From Xenoacremonium recifei (lineage: Eukaryota > Ascomycota > Sordariomycetes > Hypocreales > Nectriaceae): 64,000 nucleotides of DNA. The stretch is from contig WOFQ01000021.1 of the NCBI GenBank assembly GCA_012184525.1, forward strand, positions 248,001-312,000, written 5' to 3'. The notes under the pieces are model-generated. The model ran no database searches and was not told the DNA's origin. It worked only from the letters and a program-made list of their open reading frames with translations. The translations under genes were made by a program, and so were the position numbers. Of the stretch, positions 1-10,343 are shown piece after piece (positions within the stretch are counted from its first letter, which is position 1; each line of letters opens with the position of its first letter).

Positions 1-950
1 AGGCACCCGATCCGATTCAGCGCAACGCAGCGCAGCGACCGCCGGACTGGACACTGTGAGACTTGCGAGAGGGAGCCTGGAAATAGAATGGCCGAGCGAG
101 CGAGTGACATTTGGCTGTTGGAGGTGTGCTGAGAACAGGACCTTGGCACCCTAAAAAAGCAATAATACCACTTGGGAAAGAGCATGATCCTGGCCTGGCG
201 CTCCTTCCCCCAGTCAGTAGCAAACAGAAGGCCGTGAGCATGGTCCATGGACGGGATGTCCGCTGTAAATCTGACGGGATCTTGCTGCAAACGCAACAGA
301 GCAGCAATCCGACCCGACGCAAGTTTCTGCCGCCCGCACCTCAGCAGCGTCCCGGCGGTGACGAGAACCGCTCACAAGGCTTCCGTTCCAATTAGGTAGG
401 AGGTAGGCACTTTCAGCGCATCGCGGGGTTCCGAGCCATTTCGTGATGCTGCGCGCCGGCGGGAACCCGCATGGTAAATGCTAGCAGCTACCTCGAAGCC
501 CGGCCTTATAACGCTGTTGCACAGGTACCACTTTACCCTGGTCCCTAGCGCGTTTTCCCGCAGCCCCTGCTCCCGACGGGTCCTCCAGCAGCATTCACAG
601 GTACCCGCTAACAATTTCTCGCCCACTCGTGCATCACGCTGAGATCACCGTGGACGACGCCCGCCTGCTGGCATTATATCAGCCTGAACCGGACAACATC
701 GCCTGCTTCACTCACCCGCTGCGACCAACGCCTCACTCATCTCATTCATCCATAAGCAGTGGATGAGGCTTGACCCCTCGCAGTCTTTCGAAACTTCCCC
801 AGCGGGCTGGGGTCGTTGAGCTTTCATCTCCAATCGCGTCACTGGTCTCTTCCAAGACCAACAACAGCCTGTCCACATCCTCAGCCTCGCCGCTCAGCCT
901 CGTCACCGTTTTCCTCCTCCCACCCTCTCAACGTCCGAGAGCCTTCCCCG
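1..950. other. Upstream region of AOS1, no gene seen
   Basis: No open frame here has coding-like composition or a recognisable motif. The last 120 bases before the AOS1 start are pyrimidine-rich, as is common in fungal 5' leaders. A weak AT-rich stretch (attatat near 673) is the only TATA-like sequence. The left part may hold the end of a neighbouring transcript that cannot be identified. Confidence 0.4.
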
Positions 951-2646
951 ATGGACGCCTCAAATTCCAACCAGGAGCAACAGCCGTTGCCAGATGGCGC
1001 TGATGCCATCATGATGCAACCCCAACTCGATGCCAACGGCCTCGCTCACCTGCCCGTGGATCTCACTCCCCAGATGGACCCCAATGCGATGGCCGCGATG
1101 ATGTCTGACCCTTCGCTCATGGCTGATCCGTCGATGATGGGCCTCGCTATGCCCCCTGATGCGGCTGCTCTTATGATGAACCCCATGATGATGGCCAACG
1201 GCCACGCGCCCATAGTGCCACCTCCCCAACCCAACGGTGGCATCACTGCAGGTAAGGCCATCTTCATCACTTGCCCTCTATCATCTGATGTTTCATAAAC
1301 TAACCCCCTCTTCAGATGAAATCGCTCTGTATGATCGTCAGATCCGGCTTTGGGGCATGGCCGCGCAGGCCAAGATCCAAAGCGCCAACATCCTCCTCAT
1401 CACCATCAAGGCGCTCGCCAACGAGATCGCCAAGAACCTCGTCCTCGCCGGCATCGGCTCCCTCACTCTCCTCGACGGCGCCCTCGTCACCGAGGCCGAC
1501 TTTGGCGCGCAGTTCTTCCTGCGCGAGGACAAGCAGCTCATCGGCCAGAACCGCGCCCAAGCCGCCAGCGCTGCCATCCAGGAGCTCAACCCGCGCGTGC
1601 GCGTGCACGTCGACACCGAGGGTGTCAAGACCAAAGGCCCTAGCTACTTCGCCGGCTTTGATGTTGTCATCGCGACGGACCTCGACCCGGACACCTTCAA
1701 CCTCATCAACACAGCCACGCGCCTCAACGGCCGGGCCTTCTATGCTGCCGGCGTCCACGGCATGTACGGCTTCATCTTCAGCGATCTCATCGAGCACGAC
1801 TACGTCATCCAGCGCGACCTGGGCAATGTGGCCACGGAGCCCAAGCAAGAGACACGCACGCGCTCCATCGTCGCCGTCACCACCAAGCAAGAAGGCCCCA
1901 AGACGGTCGAATCCGTCACCAAGCGCGAGCTGTACTCAACCTGGTTCCTCGCTAGCGACCTCGCCGGCCTGCCCGAGGAGTACACCAAGTCGAAGCGGCG
2001 CCTGCGCAGCGTCACGCCTGCGCTGCCCTGTCTGCGCGCCCTCTGGGACTTCATGCAGCGCCAGGGCGGCCGCGCGCCTAGCAACCGCGACGACTTGAAG
2101 CTCTTCACCCAAATCGCCACCCAGAAGCACAAGGCTCTTGGCTTACCCAGCGAGACGCTGCGTCCGGAGTTTCTGCGCAGCTTTCTGCAGAACCTGGGCA
2201 GCGAGATTGCGCCTGTGGCGGCCATCCTTGGCGGCCAGCTCGCCCAAGATGTCATCGACGTGCTGGGACAAACGCAGCAGCCTATCCAGAACATGGTCGT
2301 CTTCGACGGCACTACCATGGAGGCTCTGATGTACCCGCTGCACCCCGAGGGCGCTCTGGGCGCCGACTTGCTTAAGCTGGATGTCGGCGGCGCAGACGCC
2401 CTGGTGCCCAACAGCGCTGCCATGATGATGCCCCCGATGGGCGCCTTGCCCGGCATGCCACTCGACGCATCAGGCATGGTCTCGCTCCCACCACAGAACG
2501 GCGGCATGTTCATGACCCCCGGCACCGCCATGTCTGGTCTTCCCCTCCAGGACGCCTCCGTGCCGCCTATCCCTGCGCCGCAGCAGGAGCAGCAAGAAGT
2601 TCCCACGACGGGCGGCGAGGATGCACAAGCCCAGGCCTCGAGCTAG
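951..2646 (+). CDS. SUMO-activating enzyme E1 subunit Aos1 (SAE1-like), with Met/Pro-rich tails
   Basis: Two exons, 951-1251 and 1316-2646, give about 543 residues. The intron has GTAAGG at 1252 and ends TTCAG at 1315; splicing joins GITA to DEIALYDRQIRLWG, the conserved opening of the Aos1 ThiF/UBA fold. Further family sequence follows: ALANEIAKNLVLAGIGSLTL, LLDG and ADFGAQFFL. Aos1 pairs with Uba2 to adenylate SUMO in the nucleus and lacks the catalytic cysteine, which is on Uba2. The protein is about 200 residues longer than yeast Aos1. The excess is residues 1-100, with many MM, DP and PP pairs, and a C-terminal tail of about 80 residues of similar make-up (AAMMMPPMGALPGMPL). The start at 951 is the first ATG of the frame that splices correctly. 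The gene is convergent with the next one. Confidence 0.93.
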
Positions 2647-3660
2647 TGGTTAACGGGGAGGAAGTGGTTTAGGGATACGTGCGGACGGAAAAGGTGAAGG
2701 ATGGGATCTTGCTTATGCTGTGTTAATGTTCTGGCTATGGGACGGAGGAGAAGGGTCGAACGGATGGATAGATGATACCTTGTCTTGTACAATACGAGTA
2801 GCTGGTGGCATATCTAGCTCTACCAAATGATTCTACGAACAGTTACTTCGATCCTTTCTGCACGTGGGCTGTGTCTCCTTCTGTCTCCTAGGAGCAAGCT
2901 AAAGTAATCACTAAGTTGAAGTAGCCACATCACTTGATCATCACAAAAGAATCGCACAGATGGTTATTATGAAGTAGCAAATGTATTTGTGTCCCTAATC
3001 CCTTATATACGAGGCTCAACAATACCCCGCCACACCGAATTTTCGTCTCCCTCATCCGCCAAGCAAAGTTCCCTATCCCTGACACAAATCTCAATGGGGC
3101 AGCTCTCAGCTCCCCTCTCTATATTCCTTCCCCCCGACCTATAGTCAAACATGTAGGAAATCCAGGCCGGCCGGGTGAATACTTGTCATCACCGGGCCGG
3201 CGCACGATGCGCGTGTTTCGCGCAAGATTCTTGAGAAAACGCAGAAAGCAATGTCGAGATGATTAGATGTGAACCGAAATGCAGAAAAGACCTTTGCCGA
3301 TGGTGCTCCCCTCGTTGAGGGAGCTGGTTCCGAAACGCCTTGCCATGCCGAAGAAAAAACAGAGTACTGCCACCCCAGCTGGGTAGAAGGAAGTGCTGGG
3401 GGCATTATGGCGCAAAAAAATATACCGTACATGATTTGTGACGAGTGACACCCGCTGGTGTCGTTGATGTGTCGTTATATATAGAAGGGGACTCGACTTT
3501 CGGTCCTCTTGGACGCCTTGGGGAGGGTGATGGGATGGCGGCGGCGCAGAAACACTGGCGTCCGGGTTCAGTGCTCTGTCGGCAGCTTCGACTTCAGGTG
3601 CCTCGGTAACCTGCTACGCGGAAGCTGCCTCGTTCATCGAGGTCTTTTTGGCGATGCCCT
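2647..3660. other. Convergent 3' region between AOS1 and the next gene
   Basis: About 1 kb lies between the AOS1 stop and the far end of the lysine-rich frame on the other strand. If translation of that gene stops at the TAG at 4540, its 3' UTR would cover the sequence from there leftward. A TATATATA-like run occurs at about 3475-3483 but no frame follows it. No other feature seen. Confidence 0.4.
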
Positions 3661-4539
3661 CTAAGGGGCAGGCGGCTTGGGAGCCAACGGCCTCTGGGCG
3701 GCTGTCGACGTCTTGATAATGATCTTCGTCTTCTTCTTGGCGACGGGATCTGTCTTCGAGGCGGGCTGCTTCTCGGGCACTGCCTCTTTCTTCGGAGCTG
3801 CTTTCTTGGTAGCAGTCTCCTTCTTGGGCGCTGCTTTCTTAGGAGCAGGCTCTTTCTTAGGCGCTGCCTCCTTGGGCGCTGCCGCTTTCTTAGGTGCCGC
3901 CTCTTTCTTGGGCGCACTCTTCTTAGCCTTCGGCGCTGGGCGCACGGCTTGAATCACCACATCCTCTTCAGGTTGCTTGGGCTTTCGTGGGCGGAGCCGA
4001 CGCTTCAGGGGTCGATCCTCATATGAAGTCTCAGGCTTCTCAGTCGCAGGAAGCTCTGGCTCTCGTCGGGGTGTTTCGGGGACACTCGCGCTAGGTGCAA
4101 GGCCGGTGGGATGGGTAGGAAGACGAGGACGATTGGCGGCGATGCCGGCGGAAAGTGCTCGAAGACGGGCTAGGGTGGGATCATCAACCTGCTCGGTGGT
4201 AGGCTCGTCGTCCGGTCGAAGGTTCATGTAGGGTCGGTAGGAGGGAATGGTGTCATCCTCGTTGACCTTTCTCATGGGGAACTGTGAAGTAGGCGCAAGC
4301 ACTGAGGGAATGGTATTATTCTTCTTGGGCTTTCTTCTCTTGACCCCCCGTGGCATAGGTGCATTCTTCTCCGTTCGAGGCTTCTTGGGAGCATGCTCTG
4401 AGGGGATGGTATCTTCCTCATGGAGTCGTCTCTTCGGAACCTGTTTGGTAACTGGCTCTGGCGCCAGGCGTGGAAGCTCAGTGAACGCGACGTCCTGGAT
4501 CGTCGGCTGGGGAGATGCTGTCCGAGATTGGTCCTCACT
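3661..4539 (-). other. In-frame continuation after TAG: lysine/alanine/proline-rich tail
   Basis: Directly after the TAG at 4540-4542 the same reading frame stays open for 292 codons and ends at 3661-3663. Residue make-up runs smoothly across the TAG (QDRDESR, stop, SEDQSRTASPQP). The tail has three TIPS motifs (DTIPSEH, NTIPSVL, DTIPSYR) that echo TIPES repeats upstream of the TAG, then a histone-H1-like run of PKK/PKE units, then KKKTKIIIKTS. There is no good splice pair that would remove the TAG. This is either a C-terminal part of the same protein lost by a nonsense change, a readthrough product, or a sequence error. A separate gene starting at the ATG at 4356 is possible but less likely. 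Confidence 0.6.
3783..3932 (-). repeat. Lys/Ala/Pro repeat tract (APKK units)
   Basis: Imperfect 9- to 18-base units encode repeated APKK, APKE and TKK on the minus strand, about ten copies in the tail that follows the in-frame TAG. Composition is like histone H1 tails. Confidence 0.7.
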
Positions 4540-7500
4540 CTATCTGGACTCATCTCGGTCCTGCGATGACTCCGATCGATCCTGCTTGTCCTTGGTTCGC
4601 TTGCGTGGCTGGTTGACGTTCCATCCACGGATCTGCGTAGGGCCAGAGCTGGGGAGTGCAGCACCAGATCCCTGATCCTTGTGGTCATAGGGGATCGTCT
4701 TGAGTTCCGGCTTGTTCGGCCACACTCTGTGGGCAGGAACTGGCGCAGGCTGAAGCTTTCGATATGTCTTTCCAGCATCAGATGAGCCGGATGGCGTCGA
4801 TCGATGGCGATGGACGGAGTTGGGACCACCCTGGGCGTCAGGCGGTCCCTGCGCCATCTGGTTTGCCATTGAAGGAGCATAGGTAGGCGAAAGAGCTTGG
4901 TGAGAGTAGCTCTGGTGGGGAGAGGTCATGTAGCCTTGGGCAGTCTGCTGCGGATTCGGCAGGATTCTATCCGCCGGCATCTGCTGCTGCATCTGCTGGG
5001 GAGGAGGGGGAGGCGGCTGCTGATGTGTCTCAGGTCCAGCCGGATAGGGATGGTGATATTGCCGGGCTGGGCCGGTAGGAGGGTAGTATGAGTTGCCCAT
5101 GTTGTTATGAGGAGAGGGGCGCATGTTGGGCTCCATGATAGGCTCCTCGATGGACTGGGTACGTCCTCTCGGGGGTCGCAGAGGCGGCAGGGGTTCAGCG
5201 CTCGCATGGGGCGAGAAGGGCATCCGCGAAGATGGTGCGGGTGCAACCTGAGGCTGGTAATGCTGCACAGGCGCGGGAGCCGGAGGAGGCGGACCAGTCG
5301 GGGCCGGAGGGCCGGAGGGAGGTGGCTGCTGTGGCCAGTAGGAGCGAGAGTACGACATGGGAGCTGGTTCAGCATAGCCGCTCATGCGTCGAGATCCATA
5401 TGCATTCTCGACGGGACGAGGAGCGGGCAGTTGGCTCTCTCGGCGGTCGGGCATGGGATAGCCGCCATAGGGCATATAGCCACCCTGTTCCTGGATAGGC
5501 ATTCCGGGTGCTGGTGGGGGAGGACCAGGTTGGTACTCTTGGGGTCGCACTGACGGATGCTGTCCTACAGCAGGATCGTGGACCGGCGCATAACCCATGG
5601 GTTCGTTGGGATGAGTGTGCATCGGCCCGACGGGCTGCGGCGGGAGCTGATTCAGGTGCTGTCCCTGCATGTATGTCTGGGGAACCTCGCCTTGGTTGTA
5701 TCGAGGCTCGCTCATAGGCTGCGCCAGGGCCTGAGTAGGCGTCATGATAGGAGTACGATGCTGCTCCATAGGAGGAAGAGTGCTTCGGAGGTCAGAGCCA
5801 ACAATCGTGGTTTGATAGTCAGACTCGGGGATAGTGCCTCGCAGACCAGACTCGGGGATGGTGCTTCGCATATCAGACTCGGGAATGGCATACTGAGCGG
5901 GATGTGAGGCGGACGTGAGTCCAGCCTGAATCGGCTCGTTTCCGTCAGCGCGATTGACAACGTCGCTGAGAGTGGCCAGGAGCTGAAGCGGGTCGTTGAT
6001 CTTCTCCGCCGGAGGAGGGGGAGGCGTAGAGCTCGAATCGGTGAAGACATCCCGAATTGCGTCGTATCTAGCGGGCTTGGGAGCGGGAGTAGGTGCCGGA
6101 GCCTTGACCTGGTTTTGGGCCTCGAGGTAGGCAGTAGCATAGGCGAGGGCTGAGAGGCTGGAAATGCCAGTCTCAGGCTGAGTAGGAGCCTCGTCGACAT
6201 CAATAAGTTCCTCGTCCTCGGACGGGGTCTCGGAGATGACGGGCCTGGCCTCGAGTTCTTTAATGGCAGTTCCGAGCGACGAGTCCCGGAGCTCTTCGTC
6301 AGATCGAACATACTCAGAAATGGAAACCTCATCGGGGGTGATCTCATCCATTCGGCAGAAGCGTCGCACGGAAGAGCCAATCTTGGTACGCCAGGGCGCG
6401 TCTTCGGAGCGACGATGGTTCGCCGTCTTCAGATAAGACCGAGAGGCATGGTGGATGCGTCCAGAAGGGTGGCAGAGGTAAACAACAGGCTTGCCGGGCA
6501 TGACAATGGGGCCTGGGTCCTCTTGGAGGGACGGTCGGCCAGGAAGGATGATACCGTAGCGAGGATGTACACTATACTTCTTGACGGTTTCCTGGTCGAA
6601 GTCCTCGGGAGGGAGTTGGGAGTAGTCGTAGAAGGTGTTCCAACAGTCAATGTGGAGGCCGTTGCTGTTGGGCGTGTCGAGATACTTGCCGCGTTTGGCA
6701 CGTGTGTGGCCCTTGGACGAATCGTTGGCAGAGTCTCGGAAGCCAATCTCATGAGGTTCAAAGTAGAAAGGTCGAGGAACAAAGAACCGACTATTCGCGG
6801 CCTTATCACGCATGGACGGTCGTTGGTTGTAGGTGCGGAAGCCATATTCATCGGGTTCCGTGATGCTCTTGGGCAGCGGTGGGCTCTTCTCGCGAGCCAG
6901 CTGCTTGCCTACAGCAGCACTGGGGCCGACACCATTGATGAGGAACGCTGGGGGTTCTGGGGACACTTCCTCCTCGGGAGGAGTGACCTCGGGGGTAGCC
7001 TCGATCTCTGCAGCAGAAGCGAGCAGGCCCTTAGCCGGCGCGGGTGCAGAGGGAGGTTCGATGAGCTCTTCCTGAAGACGGGAGCTCTTCTTGGGGGTAG
7101 GTTGACCTTCAGGCTGGTCTTGGGCCTTGCGCTTGTTTGCACCACGACCACGGCCTTTGCCTTTGCCAGTGGCGGCAGCTGCGGCGGCAGCCTGGGCTGC
7201 ATCATACTCGCGAGCCTTGTTCCACATGTAAGTGCCCTCGACACGGGAAGGATAAGGGACAAGATGGCCATCCAGCATAGCGTTGTAGATGCCAAAATCA
7301 TTGTCATAGTGCTCATCGGTGATGGCCTTGTACTCATATTGGTCATCTCGGACCTGTTGGCCGATGGGTCAGCGACGGGTTTCGGACGGACCAAGCAGAA
7401 AAAAAAAAGCGGTACTTACATCGACAGGGAGGTTCCGGGCGTGGAGCGCTTCCAGCTTATTCACGCGGTTCTCCTGGGCTTCGAACCAGACATCATACAG

Positions 7501-8094
7501 TTCCTCAACTCCGTTCTGTAGAGTCGAGTCAGTCCATGAGCCATTGTGAGACGAAGGTGAGGGAGGGCGATGTCAATCCGCGCGTTGCGGATGGCATCGC
7601 CGATAGTGGGCACGTACCTTGAATTCTTGATGGGCGACATACTTCTCATGCTCGTATGTCTCAGCAGCCATTTTCTGATCCAGCTCCTCTTTGTTCTTGA
7701 ACTGGGCCAGCTTGGTCTCGTAGTTGTCCTCAAGCTCTTGCGTGATTTCCTGATAGTCATCAATGTCTTTGATGGCGTCGGGGTCCTGCATCAGCTTCTC
7801 GACTTGGCGCTCAGCGAGCTCCGCCAGCGCGGGCTTGATGATATGGGACACGCGAGAGTATTGCGACTTCAGGTCTCTCTGGCGCTCGTAGGCAGCCTGA
7901 ATCCGCGAGTCGTTGAAGTTCTTTGCACGGCCTCGTCTGGTTCCTCCACGGCCAAACTTGGCGGCAGTCGTCTTTGCCGCAGCAGCATTGAAGCCACCTC
8001 GGCCACCTCCCCGGCCACGTCCTCGGCCACCTCGTCCGCCTCTGCCGCGGCCGCGAGTAGCAGGCTCTCGCACGGGAGAATCTCCTTCAGCCAT
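4540..8094 (-). CDS. Large conserved-looking nuclear-type protein of unknown function (RGG box, coiled coil, Pro-rich)
   Basis: I do not recognise the family. Three exons run 8094-7618, 7515-7420 and 7353-4540, giving about 1128 residues up to an in-frame TAG. The introns (GTACGT..CTACAG and GTAAGT..CAACAG) are both phase 0. Residues 8-35 are an RG/RGG-rich tract. Residues about 50-200 are charged and helical, likely coiled coil. A more ordered block (motifs RPFYFEPHEIGF, CWNTFYDYSQLPPEDF, HPRYGIILPGRPSL, PVVYLCHPSGRIHHASRSYL) lies at about residues 380-500. The rest is disordered and rich in P, Q and M. Together these suggest an RNA- or chromatin-associated nuclear protein; that is inference. 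The same frame continues after the TAG to 3661 (separate entry). The start at 8094 is the first ATG ahead of the RG tract. Confidence 0.75.
5774..5890 (-). repeat. 27-bp tandem repeat encoding a 9-residue TIPES unit
   Basis: AGACTC anchors recur at 5821, 5848 and 5875, a 27-bp period. On the minus strand this reads as about four 9-residue copies (ESDMRSTIP, ESGLRGTIP, ESDYQTTIV, GSDLRSTLP) inside the disordered part of the large unknown protein. Confidence 0.75.
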
Positions 8095-10343
8095 GGCGAG
8101 AGCGGGAAAGGATGATTGACATGTATGGGTGGGTGAAGGGGAAGACGGGTGATATCAAGGGTAAAAAGGGTTGCAAGGTTGTAAGGTGAGGAAACTGAGT
8201 GTTAATAAAAAGTGGGTGTGGGCGTGCTAAGGCGTGGAAGTGAGCGTCGATGTGAGAGACAGCTGAGCGCGACGGAACGGCCAGGAAAAAGCAGCTCAGC
8301 GAGCACGGCAATCAAGCACGCCAGTAGTGGTAACGAGGCTGTCGAGCGTGATGATGACGGTGCTGACGCTGAGAGCAGCGGTGGTTTGGGGATAGAAGTG
8401 CGGGAGGGATTGTATAAGAAGTAGAGTGGTGAGGGAGTGAGAGATGTAAGGCCAACCTTGCAGAAGAGGTTTTCCTGTCGGCCCCGGGCTGGCTGGCGGG
8501 CTGGCTGGGCTTGGCTGGGGCCGCAACAGCACAACAGAGGGCAGAAAACACCTGCGACTGCGCGATCAGCAACGCGTGAAATATAATTCCAGCGTCTGCA
8601 GCAGGCAAGTTGAACGACGATGATCAGCACACTGGGTGTCTGCGGGTTGCGAGCGCGGGCGTGATGCGGGTGGTTGAAGTTCAAGTTGGAAGAATCTCAA
8701 TGAGACGGAAAAGACAGTCAACCAGTGAGTGACCCTTTTTTCGCTCTGCATCAATACACGGCCAGCCTGGTCCAGCGGCTCTCACAATTGCAGGGATTGC
8801 GGGTACGTACCGCGCAGGGGTGTGTGTCGATGGAGCAATCCTCACGCATGGCTCACCTGTAGCTCAGCGTCCTCTCAGCGTTTAGAGACCGCTCTCAGCG
8901 CCTGGCAGCGCCTGCTCCAGCACTCGAGGCGCCCTGTGCAGCGGCTCCACCCGTCCTGTCGCGGTGGGCCACTGGGGTCGCTGCATCCAGGGAGTCACGC
9001 ATGGTCTAAGCCCGATCGGGGGCGGTTGGAGGGATCTGGGACACTTCTATTGGCCCGGAGGCGCCTATTTTCCGCCTCCGCACCACCGCAACCCCTGCGT
9101 CTTAGTGAGCGCCCGAGCAACAGTGTTCGGAACATGCAGCCACCTCAGCGAGGTTCTCCGACTCTTGAGGACAATGGGAGGCAATTTACAATGAGGTGAC
9201 CGACGCTGAGGCATGTTCTACGACATCTAATGTGCTACAATCTGAAAGAAGGGCGCTCTGACTGAGACGGAGCGCTTGCTGCGAATGTGTGCGCCATGCG
9301 CGTGTCTTTGAGGTGTCTTCCCGTCAGAGACAATGTGTCGTTGGCTGTTTGCTCGCCGCCCAATAAACAGCAAGACAATGGCAATGATGAATGGGCTGAT
9401 GTTTGCTGGTGCGCGCACGCCAGACATCTCACCTTCGTCGCACACGCTACCAGCTGTACCAGCCCGTCGGGTCCAGTGCGATTATGAGTCGAATTTCCTT
9501 GTTGAAGTGACTGCTGGTCCAGGGCACGTTGTGCGCATCGCCTCCTAAACTGAACCCTGGGAGAGAGTTTATGGAAAGATGGTAACGGGTCCGGTAGCGT
9601 AACTATCTATCAAGGTATGACGACCAACGCTCAGAACAGACCGGTAGACCGCCTCATATGCAGTCAAGTACATCAAGAGTCATCCTCAATTGGCCCTCTG
9701 CAACCCTGAATCGACCCTGAGCCAGGGCTGAGAATCTCAATCTCGTGAGTTGTCGCTTGTCCCCACGCATGAGATGACTTACAGTGGCCGGAGGCGCGGG
9801 CTGAGCTCGGCATCTTCTCACCTCATTTCCAGCTCCTGGGCGGCTGCACAGGCCCGTCTCAATGGCGATTGTTTCCCCTCGTCTCTACCCGCGCTTACTC
9901 ACTCAATCCATTGATCAAGCACATCCAGCATCTCCACGTTTGACAAACCCCCGTAGCGTTACCGGTTCATGCTTCACCCCGTCAGGCACTGTATTCTGTA
10001 TTACGGTGCACTCCCGCCCGCTGTGGCTGTGGCCACACCCCCATGGCGCGTCTGCAGCGCTCCGCATTTTTTCTGCTCAGGGCAAGGAGCCGTCAGCCAG
10101 CAGCAGCAAGCAGGCGCGGCCCAAATCTTACCGCGGTGGGCGTTCCCGAGCGGCCGGGGTTGCGCTAAGCCCAGACGGGGCAACGTTCTGCGAGCATGCC
10201 GTCCGATAACGATAGAGATAACACAAAAATCGCATCGGCGCGCCGCCGCCGCACGTGTGATTAGATCTGGCTACCTCGTCCATCTCCCGATCCAGTGACG
10301 TGATCTCAGTCGCCCTGATAACTTCCTCCCCGGTCGATTCGGC
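8095..10343. other. Divergent intergenic region, no gene seen
   Basis: About 2.2 kb lies between the start of the large unknown gene (-) and BMT5 (+). It holds GGCTGG runs near 8490-8520 and three CTCAGCG copies near 8866-8911. Near 10295, about 50 bp before BMT5, there is a TGACGTGA site of the CRE/ATF type. Open frames here are short, overlapping and arginine/serine-rich, so I treat them as chance. Confidence 0.45.

Noticed and set aside
1312..2606. Long frames antisense to, and in another frame of, AOS1 (192-268 residues)
   Set aside because: Composition is Arg/Ser/Ala-rich and mirrors the GC-rich codons of AOS1; no domain motifs; the AOS1 frame is unambiguous.
4510..4620. Intron removing the TAG at 4540
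   Set aside because: The only GT-AG pairs around the stop (GTCATC, GTCCAG, GTGAGG donors) give introns of 10-35 bp or poor donors, with no branch site; coding composition continues through them.
6415..7521. 368-residue plus-strand frame opposite the large unknown gene
   Set aside because: It crosses both introns and the exon borders of the minus-strand gene, begins without ATG context and shows no domain; a shadow frame.
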